Source: Rhabditoides inermis | Lineage: Eukaryota > Nematoda > Chromadorea > Rhabditida > Rhabditidae | Direction: 5' to 3' | Assembly (NCBI GenBank): GCA_963966185.1 | Contig: CAWZYM010000327.1 | Location: 534,501-598,500, forward strand | DNA: 64,000 bases | Shown here: piece after piece, positions 36,480 through 47,223 of the stretch | How the letters are laid out: each line of letters begins with the position of its first letter | Numbering within the stretch: the stretch's first letter is position 1 | Program-made: the position numbers and the translations under genes | The notes under the pieces: model-generated | Database searches by the model: none | The model's input: only the letters and a program-made list of their open reading frames with translations | Told to the model about the DNA's origin: nothing

Positions 36480-38320
36480 GCGCATGTGCTCTCTTGAAAC
36501 CTTCGCAAAGTAAGTCGCCGTATCCAAATGAGAATATAATGAAATCGATCATCTTTCTTGCTATCTCACCTGTTCAGTATTTTAGTGACTTATACGCGCA
36601 CACTAATATAACTGTTATAGGTTTTATGATCAGAACACATATGAGCATAGTGGTGGCAGCGAGGTGGATCTTGATTTGTCCGACACCAAAGCGAGTGCCC
36701 TCGTGAGCAGAGAAGGCAGATGGTCAATAAATATGTCTGACCATGCCATGGTGAGGGTCACAGAGGTAGTGGTTTTAAAGCGAAAAGATACGAGTTGTAT
36801 ATTGTGAAATGATGCGCGGAGACAAGCGCATTTGCATAATTTCTTCGATTTCCTGCGTCATTTCTTTTTTGTAAGAACTCGATTAAAATAGGTAGTGTGT
36901 GCACATAAAATTCAATCAAAATCAATCGTTTATCCGGAATCATTATATCTAATATAACAACACAATCATAATGATATGAAGCATACAGTAGTGCCTAAGA
37001 TGCTAGCTACAAAATAAGCTAACGCCGGGGAAAGACAGGTAGGCTGACGAGATTAGTGGTGGGAAGACGATACTTAATCGATAATCATTCCTGGACCATT
37101 AGAGTACCATTCTTGACGTGAAGAGCTCCGGGGTTTCCTTTGCTTCCGTGCCAATTAGTATTTCCTCGCGCCATAGCTGCTTCCACATGAGGGTACTTCC
37201 CGCCGCCTCACTGGTTACTCGGGAAGGATTCTTGTCGATGACCGAACACTCGGCGGCGGTGGGGCAAAGTGAGGACCCGACAGCACGCCGCGCGGAAAAG
37301 AAGAAGAACCGCTTCTTCACATAAAAGTAGATAATAATTGTGTGGGAGTAGATAAAGTTACGAAAAAAGTTTTGCTCTTTCATAAAGGCCATCGGCTTCT
37401 CATCGTACAACATTATCACAAATGAGACATATAAATGAAAAGACGAGAAAATTATGTGAAAATGATACTACTACTACGCTACGGCATTTGGTTTGTAAAA
37501 AAGCACTTGGTTTGTAAAGGATTACTGTAAACTGTACAATGGTCTATTTTATGTTTATCGAGTAGAGCGATTCGAACAAAAAAACGAGAGAACAATCGAT
37601 ATTCTTGGAACAGGTCTATTACACGGTTTGCACTCGCGTGGATCAAGTCTTTCCTGTGCGATAAAACAGCGAGCGTACTTGTCGGTCAATATATCTTCTT
37701 CTTCTTCTTCCCAAACTCTGTGAATTACAGTGTGCCACAGGCTTTTTCTTTCATTAACAATACTACATCGCTTTTAAAACAAAAGTATAATATTATTCTG
37801 GGAGATAGTTCGCCAGATTACGGTAGAAAATCGATCTACCCTCGAGTCGCATTCGATCTACCTTCTAGTCGTGAGGAGACCCGAGCGCGCGCTTTCAAAC
37901 GATAATATTGATCAAAGAAGCCGGCACGCGAATCAAAGAGGCCGCGCGACACTCGACCATTTGCCCGCGCTGTCTGGCCTCTCTCGCTCGAAACTGAGTT
38001 TCGCCAACTGACCCCGGCTGGCAATAACAGAAACTATCCACCAGGCGGCGACTATAGTGACCTTGTATGGGAAAACAACAGATGTTTCATGTTGATTTGC
38101 ATGCAATATATGTGACATGGAAAAAAACTGTAATTTAGTACTTGTGAGAAACACGAAGAACAGCGCGTGAAACACAAGTGATCTATCTCGGATCTGTTTA
38201 AAAAAAACTGTCTATGTGGTCATACCGAATAGGCGGCATAGGCGGCATAGGTAACCACTATAATGTACACTGTAATGTATTCGATCCGTGCGTTGCAAGC
38301 AGAACTAGCAGAACGCATAC
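36480..38320. other. 1.8 kb spacer upstream of the collagen gene
   Basis: No convincing gene. A minus-strand frame at 37,099-37,419 and a plus frame at 37,720-37,905 have no recognisable features. 37,700 onward is A/T-rich promoter-side DNA. Nothing else is supported. Confidence 0.5.
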
Positions 38321-38328
38321 TATATAAG
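38321..38328 (+). promoter_or_regulatory. TATA box of the intact collagen gene
   Basis: TATATAAG, 41 bp upstream of the collagen ATG at 38,369. Nematode collagen genes often have a TATA box at this distance. Confidence 0.8.
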
Positions 38329-38368
38329 CGCGCAATCACTCCTCGATAGCATCATCTGCTTTCTAGCA

Positions 38369-38508
38369 ATGAAGTTCCTTGTCGGTCTCGCCTCCGTCTG
38401 CAGTGGAGCCGTCATTGTGGCTGCTCTAGTCACTGTCGGATACATCTTCAACGACATCAACAACTTCTACGCTGAGAGCATGCACAACATGGCAGAGTTC
38501 AATGTACG

Positions 38509-38543
<35 letters not shown>

Positions 38544-39402
38544 CTTCCCTCTCTAGGTCCTCTCTAACGACGCGTGGTCCATGATGATCGACTCCTCCCG
38601 TCCTTCCGCCAAGGAGGCTTCTCCCTTCTTCCTCCGTGGAAAGCGTGCCTCCGGTGGTTCGTGCAACTGCGGAGCCGACAACAACAGCTGTCCGCCTGGC
38701 CCGCCCGGACCTCCCGGAGCCAAGGGAGAGGACGGAACGCCTGGAACTGCTGGAGAGGCCGGAAAGTCGGGAATGGGAGGAATGTCTGTGGGAGCGGGGG
38801 GATACGACAAACCCGCCTGCATCTCCTGTCCCGCCGGACCCGCTGGACCTCCCGGACCCGACGGGCCTGCTGGACCCGCTGGAAACGATGGACAGCCCGG
38901 AAACGCTGGAGGCTCCGGAAAGGACGGACAGTCTGGAGCCACTGGACCCAAGGGAGACGCCGGACCTGCCGGAAATCCCGGAACCCCCGGACAGAAGGGA
39001 CCCGACGGAAAGCGAGGTAAGAAGGGATCCGCAGCTCCCGGACAAAAGGGACCTGCCGGACCCGCTGGACCCGCTGGAAACAAGGGAACCGATGGACAGC
39101 CCGGAGCGCCTGGAAACAAGGGACCCGCTGGACTTGCCGGATCTAATGGAAATGACGGTCAGCCGGGAGCTGACGGACAGAATGGCAAGGCTGGAGAGAG
39201 TGGAACGTCTGGAAGCGACGCCGCCTACTGTCCCTGCCCGCCTCGGTCCGAAAACGACAACGTGGACGGAGGCAGCGCCGGAGACTACAACCCCGCCCCT
39301 GCGGCCCCGGCTCCTCAGACAGGATACGACTCGCCCGCTCCTGCACCTGCTCCCTCGCAGCAGTACAGGAAGCGCAAGGCCGTGCTCCGCGGACGCATCT
39401 AA
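38369..39402 (+). CDS. Cuticle collagen (intact)
   Basis: Two exons, 38,369-38,503 and 38,557-39,402, joined in phase 0 across a short (CT)n intron. The N-terminus MKFLVGLASVCSGAVIVAAL is the usual hydrophobic anchor/signal, followed by IFNDINNFYAESMHNMAEFN. A furin-type cleavage site (FLRGKR, residues about 66-71) precedes the triple helix. The helix is split into Gly-X-Y blocks bounded by cysteine clusters (CNCG, CISC and CPCP), the standard nematode cuticle collagen layout. Gly-X-Y is uninterrupted except at the normal non-collagen breaks. The C-terminus is Pro/Ala-rich and ends RKRKAVLRGRI. The product is secreted and cross-linked into the cuticle. Confidence 0.95.
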
Positions 39403-39528
39403 AGTTTCTAAACGCACCCACACCTACTATTCTATAAACTTTTACAACAAATGTTTTATCTCCATGAACGCAGTAGATCTGACCGTAAACCGCTTTGCAT
39501 GTCGCCTTATTTTCACCACATAAAAGTC

Positions 39529-39753
39529 TCACAAAAAAGTGCTGCACTTTTTCTGCCCATATTTTTTCTTATGTACAAAATCGTGATGAAAAACATTCGC
39601 GCCACATCTATACGACCCGCAGGCTATGCAGGAACAAGAAACTGTCTCCCACAAATGTGATTCGTGCTTGTTGTGACTGTTGAAAGTCACAAGCTCGCGC
39701 CATTTGCAAAACGTTCCATCTGTGAAAGGGCATAAACCGTGGTAGCAGATCAT
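39529..39753 (-). pseudogene. Truncated copy of the cysteine-rich divergent ORF (full copy at 46,008-46,346)
   Basis: Encodes MICYHGLCPFTDGTFCKWRE and continues with the same HNKHESHLWETVSC block as the ORF at 46,008. It then loses the downstream two-fifths of that frame and stops early. It is divergent from the dead collagen at 39,873 (about 120 bp apart), mirroring the other copy. Confidence 0.55.
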
Positions 39754-39816
39754 TTTCTATGATCAGTCTCAGTGTTAGACACACTCGGCCTTGAGAAAGG
39801 TACTTTTAGGCATCCT

Positions 39817-39824
39817 ATATAAGG
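39817..39824 (+). promoter_or_regulatory. TATA box of the dead collagen copy
   Basis: TATATAAG at the expected distance upstream of the ATG at 39,873. The inverted sister has TATACAAG instead. Confidence 0.65.
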
Positions 39825-39872
39825 TGATGGCAGTGTGAGAACATCATCCGATCAACACTCGGAAGAGAGAGA

Positions 39873-40774
39873 ATGAAGTTGCTCGTCGGTCTCGCTTCAG
39901 TCGCCAGCGGAGTCCATCCTAGACGAAGGCAGCGTTGGAGACTACAACCCCGCCACTACAACACCACTGTCCGACACCTCTTCAACGACATCAACTCCTT
40001 CTACGCTCATTCAATGAGCGATCTCGCCGAGTTCAGGGTTCGCAGGGGTACTGTATGATCATTCCCAATCTTCCAGCATCTGTCCAATGGCGCGTGGGCT
40101 GTGACAAAGCCGGTTCATGCTCGGTTCGGTCGCGAAAAGAGGTCTGCTGGTACTCGCGGATGCAGTGCTGAGAGCAACACTTGCCCGCCCGGACCCTCCC
40201 GGAGCCGAGGGAGAAGATGGAGCCCCTGGAGCCCCTTGAGACGCCGGACTCCCCGGAAACAAGGGACTCACTACCGGTGGACACGACTCCGCAAAAAAGT
40301 GCTTCAAAGGCCCCGCTGGAAAGCCTGGACACGCCGGACCCGCTTGACCTGCTGGACCCGTTGGAGAAAACGGACAGGACGAAGTCCCCGGACAGGACGG
40401 ACAGCCCGGAGCTCCCGGAGCCCAGGGAGAGGCTGGACCCGCTGGAACCTCCCGGAGTCGCTGGAGAGAGCTAATGGAAAAAAAACGGTAATAAGAAAGC
40501 CGCAGCCGCTGGACCTGCTGGACCCGCCGGAAACCATGGCGCCCTCAGACAGGACGGTGTCCCCGGACAAAACGGATCCGAGGGTGGAGTGGCTGGATCG
40601 GACGGAGATCCGGGCGCGGCGGCAGAGGCAGGAATAGCCGGAGCCGGCGCCGCCTACTGCCCCTGTCCTCCCCACACGGGAGCCGAGGCTGTTCAGGGAG
40701 TGCAGCAGGTGTCCCCCGCCGCCCCCGCAACCGAGCAGCCTTACAGGAAGGCCGTCTTCCGCGGACGCATCTAA
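39873..40774 (+). pseudogene. Cuticle collagen pseudogene
   Basis: Inverted sister of the collagen at 44,932-45,884. The first exon is open (MKLLVGLASVASGVHPRRRQ and on) but, like the sister, has lost the hydrophobic segment. In the second exon indels throw the Gly-X-Y frame out after about 40,190, so the helix is read in three different frames in turn. An in-frame stop follows GESN near 40,470 beside a run of eight A. The C-terminal coding DNA, ending in the normal collagen C-terminus (AVFRGRI), persists in another frame. Not translatable as a collagen. Confidence 0.85.
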
Positions 40775-41179
40775 ACCTCCTCACAACACTTTCCTTCTCT
40801 GTATCATACGATTCGATAAACATATTGTATTCAATTTGGTCTCTTGCATTTGCTACACGCGCCCTAGTCACAAACAATAGGCGCGTGGCAACAGTCGGAT
40901 TGCCTTATCCATTTCAAGAGCGAGCGGAACCGTTCGAATGATGGGGGAGTGACCTGAGACTCCCACGATTTTTTTCTGTCTTCGGGATTGTTCAAAGAGA
41001 AGAATCAGACTCCATCCACAAAATAGACGAAGTATGGCTAATCTTCGGACTGTGCAACCTTTACGAATAATCATGTTTCGCTTTTTTCGACATACAGGCT
41101 TCATGAGGGCAGCCAATCCCTTCGCTGCTCATCGTTTTCGGGGCCGGATGCAAAGACACTGGATCATGTTGTGTTATAT
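40775..41179. other. Dead collagen 3' flank
   Basis: Part (to ~40,885) belongs to the inverted duplication. The rest has no visible gene. Confidence 0.5.
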
Positions 41180-41680
41180 CTAGTGCCTGGTCACGGCGCA
41201 ACGCGCGATCACGCGCGTCGTCATTTCGAGACGAGACAACGCGGCGCGTTGTTTCGTGATATCACGCTGCCGCTCATTCGAGATTCGCGAAAGCGTTAGT
41301 TCGGGATCGCGCGTCATTTCGAGACGCCTGCATCCCATGCACGGCCTCCTCATTGCCGTTCTCATAAATGAGACGGTTGAGAAATGAGACAAATCATGTG
41401 GCATTATCGAAACAAATTGCATAATTTTCCAATTATCACGGCCCACCGGTCGCTTCATCTCTCCAATCCCGAATGAACGCGCGGCGGCGTTGTTTCGGGA
41501 TTTTCTGACTTCTCCAACTACCACGGGCGTTATTTCGGGATTCTTGAATTCGAGACTTTTGCCGCGCGTTCATTTCACGCGGCGCGATTTCGGAAAAAGC
41601 GTGGCGTGATGAAATGACGGCCACACGCCGAGACAAAATCGCGCGTGAAACAACGTCGTTGCGCCGTGACCATGCACTAG
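41180..41680. mobile_element. 501-bp MITE with 24-bp TIRs and TTATAT flanks
   Basis: It starts CTAGTGCCTGGTCACGGCGC and ends with the reverse complement of that sequence with one mismatch (CCTGG versus CATGG). The hexamer TTATAT lies directly outside each end (41,174-41,179 and 41,681-41,686), a candidate target-site duplication. A CTAG/TA-type target is the alternative reading. The interior is very rich in CGCG and repeats of TCATTTCGAGACG and GGCGCGTTGTTTCG on both strands, unlike the surrounding DNA. No transposase. Confidence 0.8.
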
Positions 41681-41897
41681 TTATATAGTTTCTTCTGATC
41701 TTCTGGTGTTCCTTGTATTTGGCGTATTTTGATGGAATTTGTACCAAGACGTTAACCATTAAACATTTATCAATGTCAATAATACAAATTTAAAGCTGCT
41801 AATAGTCTTGTAAGTCGAAACGTTTTCAGGGTACTGTAGTTTTAAGTTGTAAGCGGGGCACATAAAAGCCAATCGTTGTTGTCAGTGGAGCGCACAT

Positions 41898-42453
41898 CTA
41901 CTTGCCCTGTTCGTAGGTCCATTCGAACGGCTCGAAGACGCCAACCTTGAAAAGAACGCAGTCGTTACGTTTTTTTGAAAGTAAAGATTTAATGGTTATC
42001 ATAATCACACGATGAACTAGTTTCATGATACAAGCCCCTCCCCTTCTAGCCCCGCCCACCTTGTGTTTGTGGCAGAGTCCCATGAGAATCTCTTCCATCA
42101 TCTCGTAGTTCGGACGCTCGGTCGGGGAGAGCTGGAAGGGAATCCTCTCTCTCTATCTCTTTCTCTCTCTCTCTCTCTCTTTCTCTCTCCTCTCTCTCAC
42201 CTCTCTCTCTCTCTCTCACCTTATCCAGCATATCCATGATCTTGCTTAGCTCCGCCGGAATCGCCTGGTACACGATGTCCACTGAAGTCACAGCTACCTC
42301 AGCTACCGTAACCCTTGGCTACCGTACTTATCCCTATACTCACACTTGTGTTGCACAAAGCACTCCTTGAGATGGCCGACCATGTTCTGGTCTTCGACAT
42401 TCTGCCACGGGAGGTAGTTCCAGCCAAACAGCTCGATCACCTGATAGATGGGG

Positions 42454-42496
<43 letters not shown>

Positions 42497-42590
42497 GAGA
42501 GAGAGACAGAGAGACAGAGAGGAGAGAGAGACAGAGAGACAGAGAGACAAACATAGAGCGAGAGAAAGAGCGAGAGAGAGACAGAGAGAC

Positions 42591-42650
<60 letters not shown>

Positions 42651-44086
42651 AGAGGGAGAGGGAGAGGGAGGGAGAGAGAGAGGGGGGAGAGAGTGAGAAA
42701 GAGACTCCCCCCTCACCATATAGAACCAGCTCTCCATGTCGTCTCGTCTATTCTGTGGCTTGGCAGCGTGCGTTGCCCGAGGCGCGTACTTGAGAGTACC
42801 AATGAACTTGTACTCGGACACCCTGGAAAGGGGCGGGGTCAGAGTGGGCGGGGCTTCTGGCGGCTCACTTTGGCTGCGAGCTGTCGTCCTTCTCGAACCG
42901 GCAGCTCATACCGAAATCCATGAGAAAGATCTGGTTGCTGAAATATTATGAGGTGTAAATAATAAAAAAAAACAATAGGGACTGACCGCAAAAGGAATCG
43001 TCCGACGACAAAGTTGTCAGGCTTGATGTCCCTAAAAGGCCGTGCAATTCGAAAATGTGCCACATGTGAGACGAATACATCTGTCAACAGTTGGCAGTAA
43101 CAATTGAATGCATAATGTTGCTTAGAAAAATCGAATATAAATTATCAAGGTGTTCATAATTCTAAATTGTTATTGCCCGCAACATGTCCTTTAAAACGCT
43201 ATTCAGAAACAAGCAACGTCCCGATTCATGTTGTACTCGAAAACCTGACAAGTATTACCTGTGAATGAATCCAATGTTGTGAAAGTTGCGGAGAGCCGAG
43301 AATGTCTGGACAGCAAGTTGGAGGACAGTGTGCAGTCTGGAAGAGAGAGAGAATAGAGAGAGTTAGAGGGAGGGAGAGAGAGAGAGGGGGAAATCTCACT
43401 GGAAGTCCCTCTTGACAATCTTCTCCTTGATGTAGTCGAGGCTCTTTCCAGTGTACGGCATGATAATGAACTTGAACAGCTCATTGTGACCCTGAAGGTT
43501 TACGGTAGGTTACAGTAACTCGGTAACCCGAATTCAAAATACAGTGCTCCATTTCCATGTACAGTATCCCTTACCTTCTCGACCATGTGCAGCAGATGCT
43601 GTGCGGCTACCGTATCCATCTCCCTCACCTGTGCAATCACATCGTACGTGAACGATTCGCGCTGTAATTTGTACATTATTGTATTTTTTATAATAATATG
43701 TACTTATGTTTCACATATAGAGGACATTCAGTGAAGTATTCGAAATTGTGATCAGTTTCAATTACCGTACCCTGAGTCTCTGCATGACTTCGTCGATGTT
43801 GTTGAACTCTGTCTTCATTGCCAGCTGGTGGTTGTCGCCCTCGCGGAACACCTGGAACACGTCAAGTGATTGGCGCAGGTTTGGTGTGGCGCGGATCGAG
43901 TGCATCACACTACACAAACCTCGTAAACGTCGCCGAACCCGCCCGCGCCCAGCAGCTTCGACACTTTGTACCTGTGTGTGACTGGCTAGGCCCCGCCCCT
44001 CGGGCTCCGCCCACTCACCTTGATCCCGGCGCCTCGATCACGATTCCGGGAGGGAGACGGGCGCGCTCCTCGTCCTGAAAAGACGG

Positions 44087-44140
<54 letters not shown>

Positions 44141-44444
44141 TGTGATGTCCCGCACCTTGGCATCCATATTGATCGTCGCGCCGAGCCACTTCTTCTCGCC
44201 AAAGTACTTATCCTGTGCAGGGTTACGGTATCTTACAGTGGGATCACGCAAAATACTGTACCGCAACGAGGACTGTGCCGGGCGGCATCTTCTTGATCTT
44301 TGGCGCGTCACAGCTGCGCTCCTCTTTCTTCTTCTTGTCTGCAATGTGAATGGTAAAAAAAAACACGAAACTAACTAAACAACGAAAAGAAAAGAAAAGG
44401 TGAAGGAGAGAAAGGAGAGCGAACCGACCTCCGCCGCCTCCCAT
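41898..44444 (-). CDS. Casein kinase 1 / tau-tubulin kinase-like Ser/Thr protein kinase
   Basis: About 15 exons. Those placed from the start: 44,429-44,444 (ATG, MGGGG), 44,262-44,338, 44,156-44,212, 44,019-44,074, 43,920-43,971, 43,771-43,851, 43,575-43,661, 43,400-43,491, 43,259-43,336, 42,987-43,031, 42,869-42,937, 42,717-42,822, 42,344-42,440, 42,220-42,281, 42,060-42,131, 41,898-41,945 (stop). Phases agree. The kinase landmarks are all present: Gly loop GAGGFGDVYE, VAIK-equivalent lysine in LAMKTEF, catalytic loop FIHRDIKPDNF, DFGMS, and the CK1-type GTLKYAPRATH (in place of APE) followed by RRDDMESWFYMVIELF. It ends soon after the catalytic domain (EPFEWTYEQGK). The N-terminal extension of about 65 residues is Lys- and Gly-rich. 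Nematodes have greatly expanded this family, often testis-expressed; the substrate is unknown. Confidence 0.92.
42458..42695. repeat. Long (GA)n / GACA polypurine tract in a kinase intron
   Basis: About 240 bp of GAGA, GACAGA and GGGAGA units. On the sense (minus) strand it is pyrimidine-rich and sits just upstream of an exon's 5' splice junction. Confidence 0.95.
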
Positions 44445-44824
44445 CACTCGACTGACTTCTCGGAGGAATGTCCTTCCACACACATCAACACTCTGTCTAG
44501 ACTCGAGACAGTTTGCGATTGACACATAAAATTCCCAATCGCTCTTGTTTTCGTTCCTCTGCACGTTGTGATGCATGAACGTGCCCAACGAGTGTAATGT
44601 CACGTACAGTCCAGGGAATATTAAGTTCCGCCACCTTTCCGCTCGGCCGTCGCGCATTTTAAAATTGCGCGCGCGCGAAAGTTTGAACGTGAATTTATTC
44701 GCGTGCTCTCGCATGTCTATCGATTTTACCGCCTTGCACTCTGCGCTCTCTGCTCTCTCTCTGATGGCGGCTGACTGATTTGCCCACCCACTGTATGGCG
44801 ATCCTATCCAACTGTACTCACGCG
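44445..44824. other. Kinase gene upstream region
   Basis: This 380 bp lies between the kinase start and the 3' end of the inverted collagen arm. No gene seen. Confidence 0.5.
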
Positions 44825-46160
44825 CCTATTGTTTGTGACTAGGGCGCGTGTAGCAAATGCAAGGGACCAAACTGAATACAATATGTTTATCGAATCGTAT
44901 GACACAGAGAAGGAAAGTGTTGTGAGGAGGTTTAGATGCGTCCGCGGAAGACGGCCTTCCTGTAAGGCTGCTCGGTTGCGGGGGCGGCGGGGGACACCTG
45001 CTGCACTCCCTGAACAGCTTCGGCTCCCGTGTGGGGAGGACAGGGGCAGTAGGCGGCGTCGGCTCCGTTCGTTCCAGCCTCTGCCGCCGCGCCCGGCTCT
45101 CCGGCCTCTCCGTCCTTTCTATCGGCTCCAGCCGGTCCCCTGGGTCCGTCCTGTCCAAGAGAACCGTCCCTTCCGGGGGCGCCATGGTTTCCGGCGGGTC
45201 CAGCAGGTCCGGGGGCTGCGGCTCCCTTCTGTCGGTTCTGTCCATCGGCTCCCTTCTCTCCAGCGACTCCGGGGGTTCCAGCGGGTCCAGCCTCTCTCTG
45301 GGCTCCGGGAGCTCCGGGCTGTCCGTCCTGTCCGGGGGCTCCGTCCTGTCCGTTTTCTCCATCGGGACCAGCAGGTCCAGCGGGTCCGTTGGGTCCGGCG
45401 GGTCCAGGTTTTCCAGCAGGGCACTTGATGCACTCATTTCCGGTGTCGTTTCCTCTGGTAGAAGGTCCCTTGTTTCCGGGTTGTCCGGCGTCTCCAGAAC
45501 CTCCAGGGACTCCATCTTCTCCCTTGGCTCCGGGAGATCCAGCGGGTCCGGGCGGGCAAGTGTTGCACCCGCAAATATCAGCAGACCTCTTCTCGCGACC
45601 GAACCGAGCATCAACCGGATTTCCGGTCATAGTCGTCTGAATCATCACAGCCCACGCGCCATTGGACAGATGCTGGACGATTGGGAATGATCATACAGTA
45701 CCACTGCGAACTACAGTACCCTGAACTCGGCGAGACCGGTCATTGAATGAGCGTAGAAGGAGTTGATGTCGTTGAAGAGGTAGCCGACAGTGGTGTTGTA
45801 GTGGCGGGGTTGTAGTCTCCAACGCTGCCTTCGTCTAGGATGGACTCCGCTGGCGACTGAAGCGAGACCGACGAGCAACTTCATTCTCTCTCTTCCGAGT
45901 GTTGATCGGACGATGTTCTCACACTGCCATCACCTTGTATAGGATGCCTAGGGGTATGTACCTTTCTCAAGGTTGAGTGTGTCTAACACTGAGACTGATC
46001 ATAGAAAATGGTCTGCTACAACTGTTTATGCCCTTTCACACATGGAACGTTTTGCAAATGGTGCGAGCTTGTGACTTTCAACAGTCACAACAAGCACGAA
46101 TCACATTTGTGGGAGACAGTTTCTTGTTCCAGCATAGCCTACGGGTCATACAGAATTGGA
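44825..46160 (-). repeat. Right arm of inverted collagen duplication (partner 39,600-40,885)
   Basis: See the left-arm entry. The arm contains the better preserved collagen and the full-length cysteine-rich ORF. Confidence 0.9.
44932..45884 (-). CDS. Cuticle collagen, probably decaying
   Basis: Two exons, 45,720-45,884 and 44,932-45,672, phase 0. The frame is open to the usual end AVFRGRI. There is a furin-like site (RFGREKR) and cysteine clusters CGCNTC, CIKC and CPCP. Three peculiarities suggest loss of function. The hydrophobic N-terminal segment is replaced by about 18 basic residues (VHPRRRQRWRLQPRHYNT). Three triple-helix glycines are arginine (GAQREAG, GQNRQKG, GADRKDG). The TATA box is TATACAAG. 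The first change is shared with the dead copy at 39,873, so it predates the duplication. It could still be expressed if a different mechanism targets it for secretion. Confidence 0.7.
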
Positions 46161-46346
46161 ACGGATGTTTATCAGTACGATTTATTTTGCACATTGAATT
46201 ATCGGCAAAAGGTGAAAAGAGGACCTATTTTTCTCGATATTTCATGTGACTTGGCGGATAGTAAGCGTTCACACCGTATTAAGGTTACGCTGTCGCGGTG
46301 TAGTTCATGCAAAAAAACTCCATTGCAAATGTTTGTGGTAGTCTAA
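46008..46346 (+). CDS. Small cysteine/histidine-containing protein of unknown function
   Basis: A single open frame of 112 codons, starting MVCYNCLCPFTHGTFCKWCE and ending before TAA at 46,344. It is divergent from the decaying collagen, with only 123 bp between the two start codons. The N-terminal half is conserved in the inverted copy at 39,529-39,753, including CLCPF, GTFCKW and HNKHESHLWETVSC. No signal peptide or membrane segment. Cys pairs (CYNCLC, CKWC, CSSC) and a His suggest metal binding, but I recognise no family. It may be one exon of a longer gene or a non-coding promoter region that happens to be open. Confidence 0.45.
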   Translation: MVCYNCLCPFTHGTFCKWCELVTFNSHNKHESHLWETVSCSSIAYGSYRIGTDVYQYDLFCTLNYRQKVKRGPIFLDISCDLADSKRSHRIKVTLSRCSSCKKTPLQMFVVV

Positions 46347-46446
46347 AATTGTGTTGTGATATTAATTTTGTCAACTATATTATCGCATAGATGTGACCTA
46401 CTCCACGTGAGAAAAGCGCAATGCATTATCAGTAGTACTTGACTTG

Positions 46447-46488
<42 letters not shown>

Positions 46489-46614
46489 GCGATTGAGAGA
46501 GGGAGAAGCGTGAGATAGTGTTCAGGAAAGGGTATCGCTGTACGATATGTGTAATTAGTGAGGTCAGCGCTTCTCGTAACACGTAACATCTCTGTAATCT
46601 GAGAATGTGGTGGG
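46347..46614. other. Intergenic DNA with (GA)n
   Basis: It contains a (GA)n tract at 46,451-46,484; otherwise featureless. No gene. Confidence 0.5.
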
Positions 46615-46622
46615 TATAAATA
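46615..46622 (+). promoter_or_regulatory. TATA box of the one-domain ShKT gene
   Basis: TATAAATA, 51 bp before the ATG at 46,673. Confidence 0.75.
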
Positions 46623-46672
46623 AGAGTTCTCTGAATGGAAAGGAAGCACTTGCCTTCATCGCAATCTCAATT

Positions 46673-46736
46673 ATGAAGCTACTCGGATTCGTTGTTCTGA
46701 TATTGGCTCTTGTTGTTGTGGCGTCCGCAGAAGGTA

Positions 46737-46799
<63 letters not shown>

Positions 46800-47223
46800 C
46801 AGAAGCCACAACCACCGCACCCTGTACTGATCTCATGGACACGTACGGTTGCGAGCTGCTCCGAAATATGTGCACCTCACCGGTGAGAGAAATATGAAAA
46901 CGTAATCGGCATAGTAGTTGCGTGACTGTGATTCTGAAAGGAAACTTTTTTTAATACATGATCCACCTAGTCTAGAAAAGGGTGCTTGGATTACGAAGAC
47001 GAGGGAAGTTGAGTTAGGTGGCGTCGGAAATCTAAATAGAGATAAAGTTTTATTTTCTTCATCTTAACATTACAGCTTTTCTCACTGATATCACATAGTG
47101 CCAATATATACCGTGTACAGTATGAAGTGCATACTGAAGTTTTCATTTCAGCAGTACCGGAACATTATGAGGCTGCAGTGTGCGAAGACGTGCGGCTACT
47201 GCTCCGACACACTGGCGCACTGA
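46673..47223 (+). CDS. Secreted single ShKT-domain protein
   Basis: Three exons, 46,673-46,733, 46,803-46,882 and 47,152-47,223, in phase. The signal peptide MKLLGFVVLILALVVVASAE is followed by ATTTAP and one six-cysteine ShKT domain (CTDLMDTYGC, then CTSP, then CAKTCGYC), ending SDTLAH. The product is about 70 residues, a minimal secreted ShKT protein. Intron 1 is almost entirely (GA)n. Role unknown; such proteins are common in nematode secretions. Confidence 0.88.

Larger units (their letters stand above)
39600..40885 (+). repeat. Left arm of inverted collagen duplication (partner 44,825-46,160)
   Basis: Reverse-complementary to 44,825-46,160, covering the cysteine-rich ORF, the divergent promoter, both collagen exons and the 3' flank (to CGCGCCTATTGTTTGTGAC). 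The left arm has more indels. The duplication encloses a casein-kinase-like gene. Confidence 0.9.

Noticed and set aside
37099..37419. Minus-strand 106-codon frame, partly reminiscent of a collagen end (GSKGNPG in another frame)
   Set aside because: Only two Gly-X-Y triplets and no supporting exon structure.
38539..39547. Long overlapping frames on both strands across the collagen gene
   Set aside because: Shadows of the repetitive Gly-X-Y coding sequence. Only the 38,557-39,402 plus frame has the collagen features.
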